NCBI RefSeq assembly: GCF_024519455.1
Contig: NZ_JALJRY010000014.1
Span: 124,001 to 188,000 of the forward strand
DNA: 64,000 nucleotides
DNA from: Streptomyces sp. STR69
GTDB lineage: Bacteria; Actinomycetota; Actinomycetes; Streptomycetales; Streptomycetaceae
Direction: 5' to 3'
Part shown: piece after piece, positions 32,889 to 40,149 of the stretch
How the letters are laid out: the number at the start of each line of letters is the position of its first letter
Position numbering within the stretch: the first letter of the stretch is position 1
Made by a program: the position numbers and the translations under genes
The notes under the pieces: model-generated
Databases searched by the model: none
What the model was told of the DNA's origin: nothing
The model's input: the letters and a program-made list of their open reading frames with translations, nothing else

Positions 32889-33281
32889 GTGAGCAATCAA
32901 GCGCCGAACCACGCCCGCGTGATCCCCCTGCGCCCGCACGAGCCGGCCCCTCACCTACCGGAGCCGGCGGTTCCCGCGCCCAAGGAACCTTTGTGGCGCG
33001 ACCTGGTCGGTGACGTCCTACGACGCGAACGCCTCGCCCAGGAACGCACCTTGAAGGACGTGGCCGACGCCGCCCGGATCTCCATGCCGTACCTCTCGGA
33101 GGTGGAGCGGGGCCGCAAGGAGGCCTCCTCGGAGGTCCTCGCAGCCGCCGCCCACGCTCTCGGTCTCGACCTCGGTGACCTGCTGTCGCTGACCCGGAAC
33201 GAATTCACCCAGCACCGCAACAGGCGTCAGGGCCGGGTGAGTTCGCCGTACAACGGGCAGCTGTGCCTGGTCGCCGCCTGA
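32889..33281 (+). CDS. XRE-family regulator, ClgR/PopR-like, next to clpP genes
   Basis: 130 residues. A Pro-rich N-terminus precedes a helix-turn-helix at about residues 37-98: LVGDVLRRERLAQERTLKD, VADAARISMPYLSEVERGR, KEASSEVLAAAAHALGLDL. This is close in layout to ClgR and PopR, actinobacterial activators of clp protease genes; in Streptomyces lividans PopR controls clpP3-clpP4. The gene converges on the clpP pair here, which strongly suggests the PopR role. The C-terminus ends in Leu-Val-Ala-Ala; small nonpolar ends of this kind are known Clp degradation signals for such regulators. Confidence 0.85.
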   Translation: MSNQAPNHARVIPLRPHEPAPHLPEPAVPAPKEPLWRDLVGDVLRRERLAQERTLKDVADAARISMPYLSEVERGRKEASSEVLAAAAHALGLDLGDLLSLTRNEFTQHRNRRQGRVSSPYNGQLCLVAA

Positions 33282-33290
33282 CGGTGTCGC

Positions 33291-33893
33291 TCAGACCGCG
33301 ACGAGGCGTCGGCTGACCACCTCGTCGGCGAGGCCGTACGCCACGGCCTCCGGCGCGGTGAACACCTTGTCGCGGTCCATGTCGGCGCGCAGCGTCGCGA
33401 TGTCGTGGTGCGTGTGCCGCGACAGCACCTCCTCGACCTGGGAGCGGATCCGCACCATCTCCTTTGCCTGGAGCGCGAGATCGGAGACCATGCCGCGCTG
33501 CCCGCCGCTCGCCGGCTGGCCCAGCAGCACCCGCGCGTGCTCCAGCACGAACCGGCGTCCGGGGTCGCCGCCCGCGAGCAGCACGGCCGCCGTGGAGGCG
33601 GCCTGGCCGACGCAGAACGTCGAGATCGGGGCCTGTACGTACGTCATGGTGTCGTAGATCGCCATGAGTGAAGTGAACGAGCCGCCGGGGGAGTTGATGT
33701 AGATCGCGATCTCGCTCTCCGGGGACGCCGACTCCAGATGGAGGAGTTGTGCGATGACGACGTTGGCGACGCCGTCGTCGATCTCGGTGCCGAGGAAGAT
33801 GATCCGCTCGGACAGCAGCCGGCTGAACACGTCGTAGGACCGCTCGCCCTGCGGGGTCCGCTCGACGACGTTCGGAATCGTGTACGTACCCAT
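33291..33893 (-). CDS. clpP: ClpP-family subunit lacking the catalytic His (ClpP4-like)
   Basis: 200 residues. The ClpP fold is clear: LLSERIIFLGTEIDDGVAN, IYINSPGGSFTSLMAIYDT, the nucleophile Ser100 in CVGQAASTAAVLLAGG, and the catalytic Asp175 in DMDRDKVFTAPEA. The His of the usual H-Q-P motif is replaced: the sequence reads ARVLLGQPASGG, with Gly125 (GGC, 33519-33521) exactly 25 residues after the Ser, where His stands in E. coli ClpP and in the neighbouring subunit. Unless compensated, this subunit cannot cleave peptides and may serve in a mixed tetradecamer. It starts 1 base after the upstream clpP stop, so the two are an operon. Confidence 0.93.
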   Translation of the reverse strand: MGTYTIPNVVERTPQGERSYDVFSRLLSERIIFLGTEIDDGVANVVIAQLLHLESASPESEIAIYINSPGGSFTSLMAIYDTMTYVQAPISTFCVGQAASTAAVLLAGGDPGRRFVLEHARVLLGQPASGGQRGMVSDLALQAKEMVRIRSQVEEVLSRHTHHDIATLRADMDRDKVFTAPEAVAYGLADEVVSRRLVAV

Positions 33894-33894
33894 G

Positions 33895-34548
33895 TCAGAG
33901 CCCCATCCGTCGCTTCGAGGCGGCCGGGCGCACGTCGGCCAGTGAGGCGACGACCTGGTCCACCATGCCGTACTCCTGGGCCTGTTCGGCCGTGAACCAG
34001 CGGTCGCGGTCGCCGTCGCGGGAGATGGTCTCCTCGCTCTGGCCGGTGTGCTGGGCGGTGAGGCGTTCGATGGTCTTCTTCGTGTGCTCCAGGTTCTCCG
34101 CCTGGATCTCGATGTCGGCGGTGGTGCCGCCGATGCCCGCCGAGGGCTGGTGCATCATGACGCGTGCGTGGGGGAGGGCGTACCGCTTGCCGGGCGCGCC
34201 GACGGTCAGCAGGAACTGGCCCATGCTCGCCGCGAAGCCCATCGCCAGCGTCGAGACGTCGTTCGGGATCAGCTGCATCGTGTCGTAGATCGCGAGGCCC
34301 GCCGTCACCGAGCCGCCGGGGCTGTTGACGTACAGGCTGATGTCCGTGCGCGGGTCCTCCGCCGACAGGAGCAGGAGTTGGGCGCAGACGCGGTTCGCGG
34401 AGACCTCGTCGACCTGGGTGCCGAGGAGGACGATCCGCTGGGCGAGGAGCTGCGCGGCGAGGTGGTCGTCGAAGCGGGAGGGCGGGGTGTCGCCCTCCTC
34501 GGCACGAGGCATGAGGGCCGGCGCGAAGCCGGCCGTGAGTGAAGACAT
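33895..34548 (-). CDS. clpP: ATP-dependent Clp protease proteolytic subunit (ClpP3-like), intact triad
   Basis: 217 residues from ATG at 34548, with AAGGAG 5 bases upstream; GTG at 34554 is in frame but overlaps the spacer. Serine peptidase of the Clp system: with a Clp ATPase ring it degrades unfolded or tagged proteins in the cytoplasm. The triad is Ser108 (LAMGFAASMGQFLL), His133 (HARVMMHQPSAG) and Asp182 (GDRDRWFTAEQA). LYVNSPGGSVTAGLAIYDT is the conserved core. Together with the His-less partner downstream it resembles the Streptomyces clpP3-clpP4 operon, normally silent unless clpP1P2 fails and induced by PopR. An imperfect dyad (CCCG-N5-CGGG, 34600-34612) lies upstream. Confidence 0.94.
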   Translation of the reverse strand: MSSLTAGFAPALMPRAEEGDTPPSRFDDHLAAQLLAQRIVLLGTQVDEVSANRVCAQLLLLSAEDPRTDISLYVNSPGGSVTAGLAIYDTMQLIPNDVSTLAMGFAASMGQFLLTVGAPGKRYALPHARVMMHQPSAGIGGTTADIEIQAENLEHTKKTIERLTAQHTGQSEETISRDGDRDRWFTAEQAQEYGMVDQVVASLADVRPAASKRRMGL

Positions 34549-34650
34549 CGGCACTCCTTGTCGAGGCTGTGTGGTGTCTCCACTGTCGACCGGGGACCCC
34601 CCGAACTGCGGGTTTCTAGGCTGGTAGCAGATTCGCCGTGGGCAGAGCGC

Positions 34651-35859
34651 TCACTCCGCGGCCTTCTCGCGCAGCTGCCGGAAGAAGGCCCGCACGTCCT
34701 CGGCCAGCAGGTCCGGTTCCTCCATGGCGGCGAAGTGGCCGCCCCGGTCGAGTTTGGTCCAGCGGACGATGTTCTCGGTCCGTTCGGCCTTGTGGCGCAG
34801 TGGGATCTGGATCTCGGCGGGGAAGACGGCGAGCGCGGTGGGGGTGGTGGACGGGAGGGTGGGCGCGGCGGCCCGGGCGCCGGTGGCGTGGGCCCGCTCG
34901 TAGTAGATGCGGGCGGCCGAACCGGCGGTCCCCGTCAGCCAGTACAGCATCACGTCGGTGAGCAGCCGGTCCCGGTCCACGGCCTCCTCCGGCAGCTCCT
35001 CCGAGTCGGTCCACTTCCTGAACTTCTCGACGATCCAGGCGAGTTGGCCGACCGGCGAGTCCGTGAGGGCATACGCCAGGGTCTGCGGGCGGGTGGCGTG
35101 CAGGACGGCGTATCCGGTGCCCTCGCGCGACCACGCGGTCCAGCGGCGCCAGGATTCCAGAGCGTCCGCCCGCTCCTCGGGGCTCAGCGGGTCCAGTTCC
35201 TCGGGGGTGGGCTCGGTGAGGGCCTGCGCACCCGGCAACAGGTTGAGATGGACGCCGATGACCCGGTCGGGGTGGGCACGGCCCAGCTCGCGGGAGATCG
35301 CCGCGCCCCAGTCGCCGCCCTGCGCGCCGAACCGCTCGTAGCCGAGGCGGCGCATGAGTTCCACCCACGCGTCGGCGATGCGGCCCGCCTCCCAGCCGGT
35401 GTCCGCAGGGGGCCCGGACAGGCCGAAGCCGGGGATGCTCGGCACGACCACGTGGAAGGCGTCGGCGGGGTCGCCGCCGTGGGCCGCCGGATCGGTCAAC
35501 AGGCCCACGATGTCGACGAATTCGACGATCGACCCCGGCCAGCCGTGCGTGATGATCAGCGGGGTGGCGTCCGGTTCCGGGGAGCGGATGTGCGCGAAGT
35601 GGACGTTGGACCCGTCGATGGTGGTCGTGAACTGCAGCCATGCGTTCAGCTCGGCCTCGGCCGCCCGCCAGTCGTACTCGTGCCGCCAGTACCGCACCAG
35701 CTCCCGCAGATAGCCGTCCGGCACGCCGTACGCCCAGCCCGTGCCGGGCAAGTCGTCGGGCCAGCGGGTGCGGTCGAGCCGGGCGTGCAGATCGTCGAGG
35801 TGGGCCTGCGGGATGTCGATGCGGAACGGGTGGACGCTGTCTGCCTGCGAGGACGTCAT
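34651..35859 (-). CDS. Microsomal-type epoxide hydrolase family protein
   Basis: 402 residues. The N-terminal EHN domain (HPFRIDIPQAHLDDLHARL; GTGWAYGVPDGYLRELVRY) precedes an alpha/beta-hydrolase core with the oxyanion motif ITHGWPGSIVEF, the nucleophile Asp in RFGAQGGDWGAAISRELG and the catalytic His in LDRGGHFAAMEEPDLLAED. The acid Glu is probably in the VFPAEIQIPLRHK region. Full length for this group. It opens epoxides to diols with water, in detoxification or secondary metabolism. No signal peptide or membrane anchor is visible, unlike the mammalian enzyme. Separate from the clpP operon by 102 bases. Confidence 0.9.
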   Translation of the reverse strand: MTSSQADSVHPFRIDIPQAHLDDLHARLDRTRWPDDLPGTGWAYGVPDGYLRELVRYWRHEYDWRAAEAELNAWLQFTTTIDGSNVHFAHIRSPEPDATPLIITHGWPGSIVEFVDIVGLLTDPAAHGGDPADAFHVVVPSIPGFGLSGPPADTGWEAGRIADAWVELMRRLGYERFGAQGGDWGAAISRELGRAHPDRVIGVHLNLLPGAQALTEPTPEELDPLSPEERADALESWRRWTAWSREGTGYAVLHATRPQTLAYALTDSPVGQLAWIVEKFRKWTDSEELPEEAVDRDRLLTDVMLYWLTGTAGSAARIYYERAHATGARAAAPTLPSTTPTALAVFPAEIQIPLRHKAERTENIVRWTKLDRGGHFAAMEEPDLLAEDVRAFFRQLREKAAE

Positions 35860-35992
35860 GGAAACGGAGCCTAGTTCTGGACGGTGGATCGGCCACCCGG
35901 ATTATCCGGCCGTGCGACCGATGAGTTTCGCGGCGAGGATCGGTCGATACAGATGACCGTGTTCGATGCCCCCGGAGCCCATGGAGGAGCTC

Positions 35993-36475
35993 ATGACCAC
36001 CGACGGTTTCACCACATGCCTCTGGTTCGACGGACAGGCCGAGGAGGCCGCCGAGCACTACGTCTCGATCTTCAAGAACTCCAGCATCGGACGCGTCGGC
36101 CGCAACGTGGAGGGTGGCGCGGGCCCCGTCGGCTCGGTGCTGGCGGTGGAGTTCATGGCCAACGGCCAGAAGTTCGTCGCGCTCAACGGCGGCCCGCAGT
36201 TCACGTTCAACGAGTCGGTCTCCTTCCAGATCTTCTGCGCCGACCAGGAGGAGATCGACTACTACTGGACCAAGCTCCTCGACGGCGGCGGCGAGCCCGG
36301 CCCCTGCGGCTGGCTCAAGGACAGGTACGGCCTGTCCTGGCAGGTCGTCCCCGCGCACCTCATCGACATGATCAACGACTCGGACCCGGAGAAGGCGTCC
36401 CGCGCGACGAAGGCCTTCATGGCGATGGGCAAGTTCGACATCGCCGCGCTGGAGAAGGCCTTCGCGGGGGAGTGA
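35993..36475 (+). CDS. PhnB/VOC-family protein
   Basis: 160 residues from ATG at 35993, with GGAGG at a 5-base spacing; the upstream in-frame ATG at 35981 is part of that site. The PhnB-like pattern is GFTTCLWFDGQAEEAAEHY, VSIFKNSSIGRVGRN, VEFMANGQKFVALNGGPQF, SFQIFCADQEEIDYYWTKL and GWLKDRYGLSWQVVP. Databases often misname these as 3-demethylubiquinone methyltransferases. They are small VOC-fold proteins with no proven enzymatic role. Cytoplasmic, monocistronic, and convergent with the GH127 gene. Confidence 0.88.
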   Translation: MTTDGFTTCLWFDGQAEEAAEHYVSIFKNSSIGRVGRNVEGGAGPVGSVLAVEFMANGQKFVALNGGPQFTFNESVSFQIFCADQEEIDYYWTKLLDGGGEPGPCGWLKDRYGLSWQVVPAHLIDMINDSDPEKASRATKAFMAMGKFDIAALEKAFAGE

Positions 36476-36487
36476 CACGCGGGTCGG

Positions 36488-39022
36488 TCACGTCGACGGT
36501 GGCTGCGCCAGCGTCGCCACCTCGGTGGCGCTCAGCGCCCTGCCGTAGACCCGGAAGTCGTCGACCGCGCCCTTCAGATACGGGTCGGCGTACTGCGACC
36601 GGCCGACGTATCCGGCCCGGATGTGGTTGCCGAAGCGGCGCGGCTCCACGGTGACGGCGGCGTTGCGGCCGGCTTCCACGCCGTCCACGTACAGGACGGC
36701 GGACCCCTCGCCGTAGGCCACCGCCACATGCACCCAGCGGTCGGTGGGCAGCGGCTCGGCGTCGATGCGCTGCTCGGCGCCCGCCCCGCCCGCGGTGATC
36801 GCGTACCGCAGGGTGCCGTCGCCGCTCAGCGGGGTCAGGAACATGTTGGCGGTGACGCCGGTGCCGAGGTCGAAGATCCGGCTCCAGGTGCCGGGTCGAC
36901 CGTCCAGCCGTACCCACGTGGCGAGCGAGTAGGCGGCGGCGCCCGCCAACAGGTCCTCGGCGAGGGTGACATGACCGTCCACACCGTCCAGGGCGACCGC
37001 GCCACCTAGGCGGCCGTCCGTCAACCATGCGGCCCCGCCGACCAGTTGGGCCGTACGTCCGTTGCCCGTAGCGTCGGCCGCCGCCGTGCCCGAGGTCTCG
37101 TCGAAGCGGTGCCAGGCGGCGAACTCCGGAGGTGGGGGCGGGGGTTCGCCGGTCAGCCAGTACACCGAGTAGTGCTGGTGGTGGACGCGGGCGATCGGCA
37201 GCAGGGTCACGTCCGTGTCGTCCGCGCGGGCGGTGAAGCGCAGCGGGTCCGAGGACTCCTGACGCACGGAGTCGGCGTCCAGGCGTGACAGCCAGGGATC
37301 GGCCCGGTCGCCGAACGCCCCGGCCAGTACCACCGGACCGTGCAGCACGGCCTGCACATCGGGGTCGTCGGGGGTCGGCTGCACGACCGTACGCATCGGC
37401 AGCGACACCTCGACCCGGTCGCCGGCGCGCCAGGTCCGCTCCAGGGTGAGCCAGGTGCCGGGCTTCGGACGGTCGGGCAGGGCACGGCCGTTGAGGGTGG
37501 CGCGGGCTCCGGAGGCCCAGGACGGGATACGGACACGGAGCCGGTGCGCGGCCCGGCCCGCGACGACCGTCAGGGTGGTGCTGGGGCGGTCGGGGAAGCC
37601 GGTGGTCTGCCGCCAGGTGATGCCCCGCTCGCGCCAGACGACCTGGGACGGCACGAACAGGTTGACCAGCAGGGCGTGTTCGTCGTGCGTGTAGACCGTG
37701 TCGGCGAACTTGGCCTGTGTCTCCATGCCGGTGCCGTGGTCGCAGGAGAAGTTGTCGTAGTCCGTGGAGTACACGTCCGGATCCGCGCCCATGAAGGACG
37801 GCTGGCGCTTGAACGAACCCGGCGCCAGACCGGTGTAGTAGATGTTGAAGCCGTGCTCGGAGTCCGGGTCCTGCTCGCCCAACAGCTGGTTGAACAGGAC
37901 CCGTTCGTAGAAGTCGAGCAGCGCGACGCGGTCCGGGGCGTGGAGGTGCAGCAGCCGGGTCAGCTTGAGCATGTTGTAGCTGTTGCAGTTCTCACAGGTG
38001 TTGTCCGACAACTGCCCTGCCACGACGTCCGGTTCGTGGAAGGCCTCGCCGTTGCTGTTGCCGCCGATGACGTACGAGTGGTGGCCGGTGACGATCTCCC
38101 AGAAGTTGGCGGCGATCGTGCGGTACCGCTCGGGCAGCCCCTCCTCCCACAGCCGCAGCGCGCCGACCATCTTCGGTATCTGTGTGTTGGCGTGCAGTCC
38201 GGCGAGCCGGTCCTCGCCCTGGGCCAAGGGGTCGAACACCCGGGCGTGGGTGAAGCGTTCGGCGACATCGAGCCAGGTGGTGTTGCCGGTGAGGGCGTGC
38301 AGATCGGCGAGCACGTCGTTCATCCCGCCGAACTCGGTCTCCAGCACCCGCTGCATCCGCTCGTACGACAGTCCCGCGGTGCGCGCTTCGACCCAGCGTG
38401 CCTGCCGGAGCACCACGTCGAGGGCCTGCTCGTTCCCGGCCAGCCGGTACTGCTCGACCAGTCCCGCCATGATCTTGTGGATCGTGTAGTACGGCGCCCA
38501 CACCCCGGTCCCGGCCTCCAGCCGGTCGAAGAAGCTCTCCGGGAACGCGGACAGATAGCCGGTGCGGAACCCGGCGGCGGGCGAGGCCGCCTGGCACTTC
38601 GCCAGCTCGGCGACCAGGGTCCGGCCCTTGTCGCGCAGGACCGTGTCGCCGGTGTTGGCGTACGCGAGCGCGAGTCCGGAGAGCAGATGGCCGGTGGAGT
38701 GGCCGCGCAGTTCCACGTCGGGTCCCTCCCAGCCGCCGCAGGGCTGCGCGGTGCTGGGCAGGCGGACGTTGGTACGGAACGTGTGCAGCAGCCGGTCGAG
38801 GTCGACGAAGCGCAGATAGGCCGAGTTGCGGCGCTGGTTGTCCCGGAACGGGCTGTCCAGCAGGGTCACGGCGGTGAGCGGGAAGGGGCGGACCGCGGTG
38901 GGTTCGGCGGTGGCGCGGTCCGTGGCGGCGTACGCCGTGCCGTCCGTGCCGGTGAGGGCGAGGGCGGCCGAGGTGGCACCTGCGGCGGCGAGCAGCTGAC
39001 GTCTGCCGAGGGGTGGGGTCAT
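36488..39022 (-). CDS. Secreted GH127-like beta-L-arabinofuranosidase with C-terminal LamG domain
   Basis: 844 residues from ATG at 39022 (GAAGGA about 8 bases upstream; ATG at 39040 also possible). A twin-arginine signal is seen (LGRRQLLAAAGATSAALAL), so export is probably folded via Tat. The catalytic (alpha/alpha)6 barrel of the DUF1680/GH127 type covers about 40-600: GHSTGHLLSGLALAYANTG, GVWAPYYTIHKIMAGL, GGNSNGEAFHEPDVV, the cysteine pair in TCENCNSYNMLKLTRLLH and the nucleophile-region Cys in NFSCDHGTGMETQAKF. Residues about 650-835 form a concanavalin/LamG module (FAAWHRFDETSGTAAADAT; GAVDDFRVYGRALSATEV). It probably removes arabinofuranose from plant glycans outside the cell. Confidence 0.9.
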   Translation of the reverse strand: MTPPLGRRQLLAAAGATSAALALTGTDGTAYAATDRATAEPTAVRPFPLTAVTLLDSPFRDNQRRNSAYLRFVDLDRLLHTFRTNVRLPSTAQPCGGWEGPDVELRGHSTGHLLSGLALAYANTGDTVLRDKGRTLVAELAKCQAASPAAGFRTGYLSAFPESFFDRLEAGTGVWAPYYTIHKIMAGLVEQYRLAGNEQALDVVLRQARWVEARTAGLSYERMQRVLETEFGGMNDVLADLHALTGNTTWLDVAERFTHARVFDPLAQGEDRLAGLHANTQIPKMVGALRLWEEGLPERYRTIAANFWEIVTGHHSYVIGGNSNGEAFHEPDVVAGQLSDNTCENCNSYNMLKLTRLLHLHAPDRVALLDFYERVLFNQLLGEQDPDSEHGFNIYYTGLAPGSFKRQPSFMGADPDVYSTDYDNFSCDHGTGMETQAKFADTVYTHDEHALLVNLFVPSQVVWRERGITWRQTTGFPDRPSTTLTVVAGRAAHRLRVRIPSWASGARATLNGRALPDRPKPGTWLTLERTWRAGDRVEVSLPMRTVVQPTPDDPDVQAVLHGPVVLAGAFGDRADPWLSRLDADSVRQESSDPLRFTARADDTDVTLLPIARVHHQHYSVYWLTGEPPPPPPEFAAWHRFDETSGTAAADATGNGRTAQLVGGAAWLTDGRLGGAVALDGVDGHVTLAEDLLAGAAAYSLATWVRLDGRPGTWSRIFDLGTGVTANMFLTPLSGDGTLRYAITAGGAGAEQRIDAEPLPTDRWVHVAVAYGEGSAVLYVDGVEAGRNAAVTVEPRRFGNHIRAGYVGRSQYADPYLKGAVDDFRVYGRALSATEVATLAQPPST

Positions 39023-39213
39023 CACCAATGTCCTTCGCATGTCGAGGAGTTGGGAGTCGGTGCGGCGGTGTCCCTCCACCGCTCCACTCCGGTTCGAGAT
39101 CCCGAATGTCGTGCGACATGCTGTGCGCTGGACACGCTAGGCGCCCGCTGTGTGATGTCAACAGGGCGTGGAGGGACGGCAGTTGACGGTGAGGGCGGGA
39201 AGGGATCCGGGGA

Positions 39214-39486
39214 TCAGGTGTCGCTGTCCAGCAGCAGTGCGTGCAACTCGGCGGCCCGCCGGGCCAGTTGCTCTGCCTGCTCGGCCCTGGCGCGGGTGCG
39301 CGGCCGGGGCAGGGTGATGTCGAGGACCGTACGGATCCGGCCGGGGCGGGGCGTCAGCACCACCACCCGATCGGCCGGCATGACCGCCTCGTCGACGGAG
39401 TGGGTGACGAGGACGACGGTCGACGGATGCTCGCGGTGCGTACGCTGCAACTCGGCGCACAACTCGTCCCGGGTGAGCGCGTCGAG
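39214..39486 (-). pseudogene. 3' remnant of an ABC transporter ATPase (SsuB/TauB/ThiZ-like)
   Basis: About 90 C-terminal residues only. LDALTRDELCAELQRTHRE, then VVLVTHSVDEAVMPADRVV and LTPRPGRIRTVLDITLPRP are the D-loop, H-loop and tail of nitrate/sulfonate/taurine/pyrimidine-type import ATPases. Walker A, signature and Walker B are gone. Homology stops at about 39486, exactly where permease homology begins on the other strand. The open frame continues upstream only as antisense to that permease. Confidence 0.8.
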
Positions 39487-39963
39487 CGTCGCCGTCAACG
39501 CCGTACCCAAGATCGCGGTGGCACCGCTCCTCGTGGTCTGGCTGGGTTTCGGCACGGCCCCGAAGGTGTTCATGGTGGCCCTGCTCGCCTGGTTCCCGGT
39601 GGTCGTGTCGACGATGGCAGGACTGACTTCCATCCCCCTGGAACTGACCGAGCCGGCCCACTCCCGCACCGCGTCCCGCTGGCAGACCTACCGCAAGCTC
39701 CGTATCCCCTGGGCCCTGCCCCAGGTCTTCATCGGCCTGCGCCTCGGCGTGACCCTCGCCGTCGTGGGCGCGGTCGTCGGCGAGTTCGCGGGCGGCGACC
39801 AGGGGGCCTGGGCTAAGTCATCGTGGCCTCCGGCGGCAACGCCGACACCCCTCTCGCGTTCGCCGCGATGGCCCTGCTCAGCGCCATCAGCGTGCTGCTC
39901 TTCCACGCCGTCGTCCTCGCTGAGCGGGCACTGCTGCCCTGGGCCCGCGAGACCACCGGCTGA
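39487..39963 (+). pseudogene. 3' remnant of an ABC transporter permease (SsuC/ThiX-like)
   Basis: Starts mid-protein with AVPKIAVAPLLVVWLGFGT and continues through the EAA-like loop (TYRKLRIPWALPQVFIGLR). At about 39801-39805 a run of five G bases shifts the frame, and in the restored frame a TAA (39814-39816) stands where Tyr of GYVI is expected. Downstream, VASGGNADTPLAFAAMALL and VLAERALLPWARETTG up to TGA at 39961-39963 complete the normal C-terminus. Truncated, frameshifted and stopped, so not functional. Confidence 0.82.
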
Positions 39964-40098
39964 GCGACCACCCTCGGCCCGTCCTGGCGCCCCCTGCGCG
40001 ACGCCTCCCGGTAACCAGTGCGTTTCGGACGTTAATTTCCGCGCCCAAAGGGTTGGCGGGAAACCATCGCCTCGTTATCGTTCACGCACTTCACTCAA

Positions 40099-40129
40099 TC
40101 GTTCCGCTGAACGAATAGCTGAACGAATA
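40099..40129. promoter_or_regulatory. Repeat-rich operator region upstream of the peptide ABC operon
   Basis: TCGTTC (40099-40104) and GAACGA (40109-40114) form an inverted repeat, and GCTGAACGAATA is repeated in perfect tandem (40106-40117 and 40118-40129). TATCGTTCA at 40075-40083 is a further inverted copy. The cluster ends 20 bases before the binding-protein ATG and overlaps its likely leader; the TetR regulator at the operon's end is the natural candidate to bind it. Confidence 0.5.
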
Positions 40130-40149
40130 GCGACAAGGACGGTCGGTAC

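Noticed and set aside
37340..39480. Very long plus-strand open frame across the GH127 gene
   Set aside because: It is antisense to a clear secreted enzyme, its composition is low-complexity (Gly, Val, Arg, Gln) and no fold is recognizable; only its last part (from 39487) has real homology.
39214..39963. Transposon scar causing the ABC gene breakage
   Set aside because: No inverted terminal repeats, target duplication or transposase remnants are visible; a simple deletion explains the junction.
40060..40135. CRISPR-like or attachment-site repeats
   Set aside because: The 12-base units are in direct contact, have only two perfect copies, and lie in an operon promoter; an operator is the simpler reading.
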